A DNA stretch of 6,814 bases from Phycisphaerales bacterium (lineage in GTDB: Bacteria > Planctomycetota > Phycisphaerae > SM23-33). The number at the start of each line of letters is the position of its first letter. Position 1 is the first letter of the stretch. A program made the translations under genes and the position numbers. This document shows positions 1-6,632 of this stretch, piece by piece. The stretch covers positions 1 to 6,814 of the forward strand of contig PMBX01000228.1 of NCBI GenBank assembly GCA_003153915.1. The letters are read 5' to 3'. A model generated the notes under the pieces. The model had not been told where the DNA came from, made no database searches, and saw only the letters and a program-made list of their open reading frames with translations.

Positions 1-426
1 GTCTTCTACTGCGCCGGGCAGGCGGAACTGTTCGGTGACTGGCGGTCGGCGCTGAAATACATGCCCGTCATGATGGCCTTGGGCGTGGGACTGTGCCTGT
101 CCAATACCAAAGCCATCCTGGAGGCCTTACTGGGGTGCAAGAGCGAGTTCGTCCGCACGCCCAAGTATGGGGATCGACCCTCGCTGGCGCGCAGCGACGC
201 CCACAAGCTGGCCGTCAGCCGCAAGCGGCCGCTGCTGCCGTACCTGGAGATGGTCTTCGGCCTGTACATGTTGGGTTGCGCGGTCCTGAGCATCGTGAGC
301 CTCCACTCGGCCATCCTCACGCCGTTCCTGGTGATCTTCACCTTCGGGTTCTTCTACGTCTCGGTGTTGAGCCTGTTGTCCAGCCGGGCCTCGCGCAGAC
401 AGCCCGTGGAATCCGCCCAGGCTTGA
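1..426 (+). CDS. GT2-family membrane glycosyltransferase, C-terminal part (5' truncated)
   Basis: Frame 1 is open from the first base to TGA at 424-426, giving 141 residues of a protein that begins outside the window. The visible part resembles the C-terminal membrane region of processive family 2 glycosyltransferases of the cellulose synthase / beta-mannan synthase type. These use a nucleotide sugar at a cytoplasmic catalytic domain and pass the glycan through the membrane. Three hydrophobic stretches are seen at about visible residues 20-42, 81-101 and 104-126. A polar cytoplasmic loop lies between the first two and contains SEFVRTPKYG (48-57), a SEF-x-RTPK signature I associate with this family. 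The basic tail (SSRASRRQ) fits a cytoplasmic C-terminus. The catalytic DxD and QxxRW motifs would lie upstream and cannot be checked, so the sugar made is unknown. The next gene starts 97 nt downstream on the same strand. Confidence 0.72.
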   Translation, partial: VFYCAGQAELFGDWRSALKYMPVMMALGVGLCLSNTKAILEALLGCKSEFVRTPKYGDRPSLARSDAHKLAVSRKRPLLPYLEMVFGLYMLGCAVLSIVSLHSAILTPFLVIFTFGFFYVSVLSLLSSRASRRQPVESAQA

Positions 427-523
427 CGTCGCAGCCGCAGGAATGACAAGAGGGGGGGCGTGATGCCGTGGTCCTCCGGCCGATCCGCCTGTACAGTGTC
501 CCGCGGGTAAAAGGAAGTCTCAC

Positions 524-1825
524 GTGCTCAAGGTCAGCGATAACGGTAGATTTTTGGTACACGACGACGGGCGGCCTTTCTTTTATTTGGGCGACACCGC
601 CTGGGAGCTTTTCCACCGGCTTAACCGCGAGCAAGCCGACATATACCTGGCCAACCGGGCGAAAAAGGGCTTTACCGTCATCCAGGCCGTCGTGCTGGCG
701 GAGCTGGACGGTTTGGGCGACCCCAACCCTTATGGGGACCTGCCGCTGATCGATCGAGACATCGAGCGGACCGACGAAGCTTACTTTCGCCACGTGGACT
801 ACGTCGTGGATAAAGCCTCCTCGCTGGGCCTCTACATCGGCATGCTGCCTACCTGGGGCGACAAGGTAGGTTTGGCCGTCCCCAAGCCCATACGGGAACA
901 CAACGCGCGGCGATACGGAAGATTCCTGGGCCACCGTTACGCCGACAAGCCCATTATCTGGATCCTGGGCGGCGACCGGGACGCTGAAGGCGTCGTGGAG
1001 ATATGGAACGAGCTGGCCGGGGGATTGGAAGAAGGCGACGGCGGGCGGGGCCTGATGACCTTCCATCCCGGCAGGACCCGGCATTCCTCAACTTGGTTCC
1101 ACCATGTCGACTGGCTGGACTTCAACATGGTCCAAAGCGGACACGCAATCGCCAACGCCAATTTCCTGCTTATCCAGCGGGAGTACAACCATCTGCCGCC
1201 CAAGCCCTGCATGGACGGCGAACCGACCTATGAGGATGTCCCCGGCGACAAGCCGTCCGATCGGACGGTCAACAGCTTTCACGTGCGGCGCAACGCCTAT
1301 TGGTCGGTCTTTGCCGGTTCGCACGGACACACCTACGGCACGCATCCGATATGGCAAATGTACGAGCCGCCGAGAAAACCGCTCTGGGAGGTGCAGACGG
1401 CGTGGCATCAGGCGTTGGACATCACCGGCGCCTGCCAGATGCGACATCTCAAGGCGCTGATGCTCAGCCGGCCATACCTTGCCCGCATCCCCGATCAGCG
1501 TGTCCTTATCTCCGGTTCCTCCGAGGGATTGGACCGTGTCCAGGTGACGCGGGATGGGACGATCCGGCTATCGGACGCGACGTACATGATGGCCTATTTC
1601 CCCCAATATCGGCAGGTGAGGATCGACGTGGAAAAAATGCCAGCCGGGACGCTCCGCGGGTGGTGGTTCAACCCGCGCGACGGGCGAGTGGAACACCATT
1701 GGGAATTCTCCAATGGCGGCGTGATGGAATTTCAGCCACCCACGCAGGTCGAGGGCGAGGATTGGGTGCTGGTCGTCGACGATGCATCCCGTGGATATCC
1801 CCCGCCGGGAGGCTCGGTTTGTTGA
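524..1825 (+). CDS. DUF4038 glycoside hydrolase (GH140-like) with C-terminal collagen-binding-type domain
   Basis: 433 residues, starting at GTG (524) with AAGGAA at 511-516, seven bases upstream; the frame is closed by TGA at 461-463 and has no upstream ATG. The N-terminus (NGRFLVHDDGRPFFYLGDTAW, residues 7-27) is the opening of DUF4038 TIM-barrel glycosidases. Residues about 6-325 form the barrel and about 335-425 the beta-rich domain annotated as a putative collagen-binding domain, ending in the usual DDASRGYPPPG. Likely catalytic carboxylates are Asp151 in LGGDRD and Glu233 in MDGEP, at the ends of barrel strands. The founding GH140 enzymes cleave apiose linkages in rhamnogalacturonan II, but DUF4038 is broad, so the substrate here is not known. 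No signal peptide is visible, so it may act on imported oligosaccharides, unlike the three secreted proteins nearby. Length and ends look complete. Confidence 0.85.
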   Translation: MLKVSDNGRFLVHDDGRPFFYLGDTAWELFHRLNREQADIYLANRAKKGFTVIQAVVLAELDGLGDPNPYGDLPLIDRDIERTDEAYFRHVDYVVDKASSLGLYIGMLPTWGDKVGLAVPKPIREHNARRYGRFLGHRYADKPIIWILGGDRDAEGVVEIWNELAGGLEEGDGGRGLMTFHPGRTRHSSTWFHHVDWLDFNMVQSGHAIANANFLLIQREYNHLPPKPCMDGEPTYEDVPGDKPSDRTVNSFHVRRNAYWSVFAGSHGHTYGTHPIWQMYEPPRKPLWEVQTAWHQALDITGACQMRHLKALMLSRPYLARIPDQRVLISGSSEGLDRVQVTRDGTIRLSDATYMMAYFPQYRQVRIDVEKMPAGTLRGWWFNPRDGRVEHHWEFSNGGVMEFQPPTQVEGEDWVLVVDDASRGYPPPGGSVC

Positions 1826-2015
1826 ATGGGACGATGGGGCGATCATGCGGGCGGTCGCGGCTTTGGTTGCGACGGCTCGCTACACTCCAGAGAGTTTCTT
1901 TTGCTCTTCGCGTCCCCGCCGGGAAACAGGCCAGACCTTCCACGATGTGTTTCATTGACCATGCCAAGTGCAATAGGAGAAATAAAACGCCGGAAAAAAA
2001 CGTTTTACCCCTTAT

Positions 2016-2109
2016 CACCGTCGGGACAGCCGTGGGTAGCTGCCACGGCGACGGTGGAAAACCCTGCTGAACCTCCGGCGGCGCGGTTGGTTTCCGCGGC
2101 CAACGGAGG
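2016..2109 (+). promoter_or_regulatory. Structured 5' leader upstream of the serine hydrolase pair
   Basis: The 299-nt gap 1826-2124 has no convincing gene. Its 3' half contains two strong inverted-repeat structures. The first is a two-part stem: CACCGTC (2016-2022) pairs with GACGGTG (2050-2056), and inside it GCCGTGG (2029-2035) pairs with CCACGGC (2043-2049), with a 7-nt loop and a one-sided 6-nt bulge. The second has CCTCC (2072-2076) and GTTGG (2086-2090) pairing with the continuous CCAACGGAGG (2100-2109), leaving a 9-nt bulge. The second helix ends just before the AAAGGAG ribosome binding site (2112-2118). All helices are perfect Watson-Crick over the stated arms. This could be a translation-controlling leader or a messenger-stabilising structure. 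I do not recognise a known riboswitch class, and a function is inference only. The 5' half (1826-2015) shows nothing I can name. Confidence 0.4.
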
Positions 2110-2124
2110 CCAAAGGAGCCTGAC

Positions 2125-3198
2125 ATGTCTCTTGGCAAGGCCTTTCTGTGGATCGTGATGCCGGCAGTTACTTGTAGCACCGTCCTGGCCGGCCAAGCCG
2201 ATTGGGTCTTTCCCGGCAAGCAATGGGAGACGAAATCCCCCGCCCAGGTCGGGCTGGACCCGGTAAAGCTGGAGAAGTTCGCCAAGGCAATCGGCGCTGG
2301 GGACCCTAACAGGAACTCCTGCGGCTGCATCATCCGAAACGGCTACCTGGTGTATTCCTGGGGCAATCAGGAAGATCAAGTCAACTGGGCCTCTTCCAGC
2401 AAGCCCGTTTTCAGCACGTTGCTGTTCTTTGCGATAGACAGCGGCAAACTCAAGGGCGTCAACGACAAGGTCGGCGACTGGGGCTGGAAATTCTCAGACA
2501 AGGACAAGCCCATCACCTTCTATCATCTGGCTAACAACATCAGCGGTTACGCCTGCCAAGAACCACCCGGAGAGGCGTTCAACTACAATGACACCGCCAT
2601 CCAACTGTACTATCTGACGCTGCAAAAGGTCTTCGGCAAGGACATCAATTCCGCCGCGATGGAGTGCTTTCGTCCGCTGCAAATCGAGGGCAAGGAGCTT
2701 TTCAACGAGAAAGGACGAGTTGTCGCCACGCCGCGCGATTATGCCCGCATCTGCTGGTTGTGGGTCAACCGGGGCAACTGGAACGGCAAGCAGTTATTGC
2801 CGCGTGAATATTTCGACAAGTACATGAAACCACAGGTTCCCGTCTCCCTGCCGGTTTCGGTGACGACAAAAGCCGACGACTATCTGGGGATCGGTTCCTA
2901 CGGCGGAAAGCCCAAACCCTTCGGGGAAGGGCCGGGAAAATATGGTTTCAACTGGTGGTTCAACGGTCCACAGAAAGGCGACAAGGAGCAACGGCCTTTC
3001 CTGGGCGACGCCCCCGCCAATACGATCTTGACCTTCGGCAGCCGTGGCTGCAACTCGATGATGTTGCCCAATCTTGGCCTGGTGGTGACCGGCAGGGTTC
3101 GATGGGGCGGCCTGGGCGGAAGGGGCGGTTCCAGGTTGAACGAGAACATTAAACTCTTGATCGATTCGGTCCTGCCGTCGGGTGATAGCCATCCGTAA
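2125..3198 (+). CDS. Secreted beta-lactamase-family serine hydrolase, copy 1 (third motif altered)
   Basis: 357 residues; ATG at 2125 with AAAGGAG (2112-2118) six bases upstream. The N-terminus is a signal peptide with a hydrophobic core and a likely cut after VLA (residue 22), so the enzyme is exported. The fold is the class C beta-lactamase / penicillin-binding-protein-like serine hydrolase family, whose members act as esterases, D-amino-acid peptidases or lactamases. The nucleophile motif SxxK is S90-S-S-K93, and the second motif is Y154-N-D, where the family usually has YxN. The third motif, HGG in the neighbouring copy, is SRG here (306-308). Identity to that copy, counted by eye, is about 70% up to residue 283 and falls to about a third beyond it. 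This suggests relaxed or altered selection on the C-terminus, so substrate range or activity may have changed. It is a tandem duplicate of the next gene, 91 nt away. Substrate unknown. Confidence 0.85.
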   Translation: MSLGKAFLWIVMPAVTCSTVLAGQADWVFPGKQWETKSPAQVGLDPVKLEKFAKAIGAGDPNRNSCGCIIRNGYLVYSWGNQEDQVNWASSSKPVFSTLLFFAIDSGKLKGVNDKVGDWGWKFSDKDKPITFYHLANNISGYACQEPPGEAFNYNDTAIQLYYLTLQKVFGKDINSAAMECFRPLQIEGKELFNEKGRVVATPRDYARICWLWVNRGNWNGKQLLPREYFDKYMKPQVPVSLPVSVTTKADDYLGIGSYGGKPKPFGEGPGKYGFNWWFNGPQKGDKEQRPFLGDAPANTILTFGSRGCNSMMLPNLGLVVTGRVRWGGLGGRGGSRLNENIKLLIDSVLPSGDSHP

Positions 3199-3276
3199 CA
3201 CCGGATATGCTTATAGGGTCGCATCGGAAGCAATAAGCGACGTTTTAATCATCGGTTGGTCGCAACATCACAAAGG

Positions 3277-3282
3277 AAGGAG
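3277..3282 (+). promoter_or_regulatory. Ribosome binding site fixing the start of hydrolase copy 2
   Basis: AAGGAG lies seven bases before ATG 3290 in an AGGAAGGAG run. The same frame is open upstream to 3182, but that longer version would bury the signal peptide behind 36 residues that have no counterpart in copy 1. The site and the export signal both choose 3290. Confidence 0.85.
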
Positions 3283-3289
3283 TGTTGCA

Positions 3290-4342
3290 ATGCGTTGGCC
3301 ACTGTTTATCGGATGTGTCATGGCGACGTTGTTGGCTTTTTGCGGCCCGAGCGGGGCCGGACAACCCGAGAGGGTTTTCCCGGGCGTATCTTGGGCGACC
3401 AAGTCCCCCGCGGAGGCGGGCCTGGATGCGGGCAAGCTTCAGGAGTTCGCCCGCCGCATGGGCGTGGACGATCCCAACTTCCACTCCAGCGGCTGCATCG
3501 TCCGTTATGGCTACCTGGTGTATTCCTGGGGTAACCAAGCCGACAATTCCAACTGGGCCTCGGCGACCAAACCGGTGCTGAGCACGCTGCTGTTTTTCGC
3601 CATCAAGGAAGGCAAGCTCAAGAGCGTCGATGACAAGGTCGGCGACTGGGGCTGGAAGCTCTCGGACAAAGACAAGCCCATGACCTTCCGCCACCTGGCC
3701 AACATGACCAGCGGATACGCCTGCCAGGAGCCGCCCGGAGCGGCATGGAACTACAACGATCCTGCAATCCAGCTCTACTTCCTGACGCTGGAGAAGGTCT
3801 TTGGCAAGGACATCAATTCCGCCGCTACGGAGTACTTTCGGCCTCTCCAACTCCAGGATGGAACCATCTTCAGTTCAACGGGCCGGCTGATCACCACGTC
3901 GCGCGACTTCGCCCGTATCGGCTGGTTCTGGCTCAATCGCGGCGACTGGGCCGGCAAGCAATTGCTGCCTCGGAAATTCTTCGACGACTACATGAAGCCG
4001 CAAGTGCCGGGGAACTTGCCCCTGTCGGTGACCAAAAAAGCCGACGACTACCTTGGCATCGGTTCCTACGGCGGCAAGCCCAGGCCCACGGCCTACGGGC
4101 CTGGCAAGTATGGTTTCAACTGGTGGTTCAACGTCCCCGAGGGCGGCTCTGCTAAACCCTTCCTGCCCGATGTCCCCGCCGACATCATCATGGCCATCGG
4201 GCACGGCGGAAACTTCATGGTGTTGATGCCCAGTCTGGACCTTGTCATTGCCGGGCGGGGCGACTGGGGCCACATCATGCCCGGTACGGAACGTGTAAAG
4301 TTCAACGCCAACCTCAAACTACTGGTGGACGCGGCAAAATAG
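3290..4342 (+). CDS. Secreted beta-lactamase-family serine hydrolase, copy 2 (complete motifs)
   Basis: 350 residues from ATG 3290, chosen because AAGGAG precedes it by seven bases and a signal peptide begins there (hydrophobic LFIGCVMATLLAF, probable cut after SGA at residue 23). It belongs to the same class C beta-lactamase / PBP-like family as the upstream copy. All three motifs are present: S91-A-T-K94 with the serine nucleophile and general-base lysine, Y155-N-D, and H305-G-G, the HxG form of the third motif seen in many esterase-like members. The KYGFNWWFN segment (273-281) and the SDKDKP..F.HLAN segment (125-137) are shared with copy 1. It is likely a periplasmic or surface esterase or peptidase; its place among polysaccharide enzymes favours carbohydrate-ester cleavage, but that is inference. 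It is probably co-transcribed with copy 1 through the 91-nt gap. The gene ends 196 nt from the convergent sialidase gene. Confidence 0.87.
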   Translation: MRWPLFIGCVMATLLAFCGPSGAGQPERVFPGVSWATKSPAEAGLDAGKLQEFARRMGVDDPNFHSSGCIVRYGYLVYSWGNQADNSNWASATKPVLSTLLFFAIKEGKLKSVDDKVGDWGWKLSDKDKPMTFRHLANMTSGYACQEPPGAAWNYNDPAIQLYFLTLEKVFGKDINSAATEYFRPLQLQDGTIFSSTGRLITTSRDFARIGWFWLNRGDWAGKQLLPRKFFDDYMKPQVPGNLPLSVTKKADDYLGIGSYGGKPRPTAYGPGKYGFNWWFNVPEGGSAKPFLPDVPADIIMAIGHGGNFMVLMPSLDLVIAGRGDWGHIMPGTERVKFNANLKLLVDAAK

Positions 4343-4420
4343 ACGGACCGGTGGAACGGCTCGTTCAAGATTCAGGAAATGGGTCGCTCGATCCTACCGC
4401 AGACTCGCAAGGTCTGGAGC

Positions 4421-4535
4421 ATTTTAAGTTTGGGTGAAAGCACGGTGGGGCTTCCGTCCCACCGCGTGGTCAAGCGCCTGTTAGGCTGGCGGGACGGAGC
4501 CCCGCCAGCCAGATGTAAACATCCAAAATTTAACT
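4421..4535. repeat. REP/BIME-like palindromic element between convergent genes
   Basis: Hairpin 1 pairs CGGTGGG (4443-4449) with CCCACCG (4458-4464). Hairpin 2 pairs GGCTGGCGGG (4484-4493) with CCCGCCAGCC (4501-4510), ten perfect pairs. Their cores are the same motif in opposite orientation: GGGGCTTCCGTCCC (4447-4460) against GGGACGGAGCCCC (4491-4503), differing by one extra T. AT-rich arms outside them (4421-4436 and 4520-4535) are also inverted copies, matching at 12 of 16 positions. The whole is a palindrome of about 115 bp, like paired REP units. Neither hairpin is followed by a T-run on either strand, so it is not a classic intrinsic terminator, though it may protect the 3' ends of both converging messages. 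Confidence 0.6.
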
Positions 4536-4538
4536 GGT

Positions 4539-6404
4539 CTAACGTCTGATTCTCAGGTTGCGGATGTCAAAGACCGCCGGTTCGACGGGGCAGTCGGTCC
4601 CAGCAGTGATGGGGTTCTCGCCGCCCACCGCGCGGTAGGCTCCGGTGCGAAAGGATAACTGTCGCAACGCCTCCCCCGGGTGGGCGAAGGCGGCGTTGTG
4701 CAACACGCCTTTACCGTCGAGGCTCAGGGAGAACTTCCCCGCCGCGGCGTCGGCATCGAGGGCCACCGCCATCCAGCGCCCGGTGGGGTAGGGCGCAACA
4801 TCGGCTGCCTGATCGCCGTTGACGGCGCGGACCCTGCCGTCCTCGGACAACACCACCCGCACGGGACGAACATGGGCGCTTGAACCGAGCAGTTCGATCT
4901 CCAATGATCCATTGCGCGGGTTTTTTACCAACACCTCGAAAGAAACGCTGACCCTCCCTGCCGGCGGAAATACGCAGGCGGCCCGGGCGTAGTCGTATGG
5001 GTCGCTATCCTCCAGGCGAAGGCACTTGCCCCCGCCGTCGCTCGAGTCGGCCAGGGATACCCGCGCCCACTTGGGACTGTACGCATTCCAGCCGGGCAGG
5101 AAGGCGCCCGCCGCCATGTCCTCAAGACCAACGAAAGGTCCGCCGCTCGCCTCGTGGCGAATCGGTACGGGAATCCGGGCGACCCAGATGTCCTCCTTGT
5201 TTACGCTGTAGACGATCCACATCGCATCGTCCTTGCGGCTGCCATCGGTTGACCACTCGCCGATGCCGCGGACGTACTGCGGGCCAAGTGACTTAGCCGC
5301 CCCGTCGTACCGCCTGATGGGCACCTCCCCATGGACTGCGCGCAAGTGGGCGAAGCTTGCGCCATCGTCCCCGCCGGCGACCGCCAGGGGGTAGCGCAGC
5401 TTGCGGCTGGGGTTGTAGACCAAGGCATACCTGCCATCGCTGGTCCGCCCAGGCCAGCACTTAGCCGAGCCGATCACCAGAGACGGCGGAACGACGGGCT
5501 GGGACCATGACTGGCCCTGGTCCTTGGATACCGTGACGAAACCCATCTTGGAGATACCGACCAGCGCCCCGTCGCGGCGGTGGAAAAACGACATACCCTT
5601 GCCGAACACCCACATCGGATTGTCTACCCACGGCATGTTACCCCCGGGCCAGCTTGAGCCTTCGTGCCATTTCATGCGATGCGGACCAAGCAAGGCTCCG
5701 TAATCCTGCTGTTCCAGGAAAGGTCTGTTGTCCAGGAGATCGTTACAGGCTTTGATGAAGCCTTCGTCATCGGCCTGCGTGTAGAGCGGCGGCAGCGTCC
5801 GCGCGGATGGCTTCGCCGGTGGGCGGAGCAGATAAACAGGCCCCATCGCATGATCTATCCCGATCTGTCGCACGATCAGCGCCCCTTTTTTCGTCTCGTC
5901 GATCTGGCCCTCGATGATCCTTAACCCACCCAGCACCAGCATCCGGTCATTGGAGGAATGATAGAAGTACATTCGCAGCGGCATGGAGACGCCCTGGGGG
6001 AACAGTTCAGCGGGCGGCGACCATGTTGCCCCGTCGGCGGATGTGCTGTACAGCTCGCGCGACGGCCAGATGTCCTCGTCCTTCTGGCAAGAATTCCAGG
6101 CCACGTACAGCCGCCCCCGCCAGCAGCACATGTCAACGTGATGGCTGAAGGTGTAACCCAACCCATCGGCCAGGTCCGCCCTGTCGCGCGAGGCGCGGAA
6201 GACCTGATAATTGTGCACCCCTATTGCCGGGGCAAGCCCGCCATCGGGATATGCCGGGTCCACGAGGGCTTGTTCCCGGCCCTCGATTCGCAGGGGCGCG
6301 GCGGCTGGATCATCGCAAATCTGGGGCATTTTCCTGTCCTCCGCGATGGTTGACCTGGCGGCCAATAGTAACACGTTCAATGCCATCAGGGCTATCGGAT
6401 GCAT
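4539..6404 (-). CDS. Secreted sialidase-fold (Asp-box beta-propeller) protein with C-terminal lectin-like domain
   Basis: 621 residues, from ATG 6402-6404 to TAG 4539-4541; an in-frame stop just upstream (6414-6416) limits the start, and ATG at residue 7 is an alternative. A signal peptide is visible (IALMALNVLLLAA, likely cut after STIA, residue 21). Residues about 60-415 look like a sialidase/BNR propeller, with Asp boxes SADGATW (122-128) and SKDQGQSW (293-300) and a degenerate DDGASF (346-351). Asp boxes are structural, so they show the fold and not the substrate. I cannot assign the arginine triad and nucleophile tyrosine of true sialidases, so a neuraminidase call would be too specific. 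Residues about 435-621 form a beta-rich domain of concanavalin/LamG style, common on secreted carbohydrate-active proteins. The ribosome binding site is weak. The start codon lies only 29 nt beyond the tracrRNA terminator T-run, with a possible -10 (TATATT, 6429-6434) between them. Confidence 0.72.
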   Translation of the reverse strand: MHPIALMALNVLLLAARSTIAEDRKMPQICDDPAAAPLRIEGREQALVDPAYPDGGLAPAIGVHNYQVFRASRDRADLADGLGYTFSHHVDMCCWRGRLYVAWNSCQKDEDIWPSRELYSTSADGATWSPPAELFPQGVSMPLRMYFYHSSNDRMLVLGGLRIIEGQIDETKKGALIVRQIGIDHAMGPVYLLRPPAKPSARTLPPLYTQADDEGFIKACNDLLDNRPFLEQQDYGALLGPHRMKWHEGSSWPGGNMPWVDNPMWVFGKGMSFFHRRDGALVGISKMGFVTVSKDQGQSWSQPVVPPSLVIGSAKCWPGRTSDGRYALVYNPSRKLRYPLAVAGGDDGASFAHLRAVHGEVPIRRYDGAAKSLGPQYVRGIGEWSTDGSRKDDAMWIVYSVNKEDIWVARIPVPIRHEASGGPFVGLEDMAAGAFLPGWNAYSPKWARVSLADSSDGGGKCLRLEDSDPYDYARAACVFPPAGRVSVSFEVLVKNPRNGSLEIELLGSSAHVRPVRVVLSEDGRVRAVNGDQAADVAPYPTGRWMAVALDADAAAGKFSLSLDGKGVLHNAAFAHPGEALRQLSFRTGAYRAVGGENPITAGTDCPVEPAVFDIRNLRIRR

Positions 6405-6433
6405 GGACCAAGCCTATCTGTTTCACCTAATAT

Positions 6434-6466
6434 AAAAAAACTGGCCGCCATGCGTGCATGACGGCC
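6434..6466 (-). terminator. Intrinsic terminator of the tracrRNA
   Basis: On the minus strand GGCCGTCATG (6466-6457), loop CACG and CATGGCGGCC (6452-6443) form a 10-bp stem, followed by AG and seven T's (6440-6434). One pair is U-G in minus-strand RNA; in plus-strand RNA the same position is a C-A mismatch, and the plus strand has no T-run after the stem. The direction is therefore set by the sequence itself. Confidence 0.88.
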
Positions 6467-6543
6467 GGGTCGGTCCGTAGACCGTGGCCCGCGACTTGTT
6501 GTTCGCCTTGTTGCGAAAAACACGGGCCGGGATCGATTACACT
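6434..6543 (-). ncRNA. Putative tracrRNA of a type II CRISPR-Cas system
   Basis: A 110-nt transcript is predicted, divergent from cas9 and bounded by a promoter and an intrinsic terminator. Read 5' to 3' on the minus strand it has four parts. A candidate anti-repeat (about 6543-6510) ends in CGCAAC. ACAAGGC then follows, resembling the AAGGC segment after the anti-repeat in known tracrRNAs. A short nexus-like stem pairs GCGA (6506-6503) with TCGC (6494-6491). A hairpin pairs CGGTC (6484-6480) with GACCG (6475-6471) and is closed by UACG, a UNCG-type stable tetraloop. The terminator stem comes last. tracrRNA pairs with the CRISPR repeat for RNase III processing and is the scaffold Cas9 binds. 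No CRISPR repeat is in the window, so the anti-repeat is inferred from position and ending only. If it is right, the repeat should begin GTTGCG. Another small RNA is possible but less likely next to cas9. Confidence 0.75.
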
Positions 6544-6549
6544 GGCCGA

Positions 6550-6579
6550 AGTCTACTTTGCACCTCCGGCGGCCGTCAA
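6550..6579 (-). promoter_or_regulatory. Sigma70-type promoter for the tracrRNA
   Basis: On the minus strand, -35 TTGACG (6579-6574, five of six to consensus) and -10 TAGACT (6555-6550, four of six) are 18 bp apart. The expected start is near A at 6543, which would put the transcript's 5' end at a normal repeat length before the AAGGC segment. No other promoter this good is seen in the gap. Confidence 0.6.
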
Positions 6580-6632
6580 GTAGAATTCACACTTCACCTG
6601 GTTGGATGGGTATTTGGATACTCTTGCCATAT

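Noticed and set aside
338..1084. 248-codon open frame on the minus strand
   Set aside because: It lies opposite the end of the glycosyltransferase gene and the DUF4038 gene, has low-complexity arginine-rich content and no recognisable domain. It is a typical shadow in GC-rich coding DNA.
1826..2158. 110-codon plus-strand frame in the spacer after the DUF4038 gene
   Set aside because: It has no ribosome binding site and overlaps the start of hydrolase copy 1 in another frame. It shows no hydrophobic core or domain, and spans the stem-loop region.
1668..2333. 221-codon minus-strand frame across the 1826-2124 gap
   Set aside because: It is antisense to the ends of two well-supported genes and its residues in the gap resemble no protein family; the gap is better explained by leader structure.
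3209..3238. GCTTAT / ATAAGC inverted repeat with 18-nt loop between the two hydrolases
   Set aside because: Only six pairs and no T-run; it is too weak to call a terminator or operator.
3182..3289. Upstream extension of hydrolase copy 2 to a start at 3182
   Set aside because: It would add 36 residues before a clear signal peptide and overlap the end of copy 1. The strong AAGGAG before 3290 decides the start.
4443..4510. The two GC-rich hairpins as intrinsic terminators of the convergent genes
   Set aside because: Neither has a T-run after the stem on either strand.
4411..4540. Direct GGTCT copies (4411-4415 and 4536-4540) as a target-site duplication around the palindromic element
   Set aside because: Five bases recur easily by chance, and the left copy is five bases away from the inverted arm while the right one abuts it.
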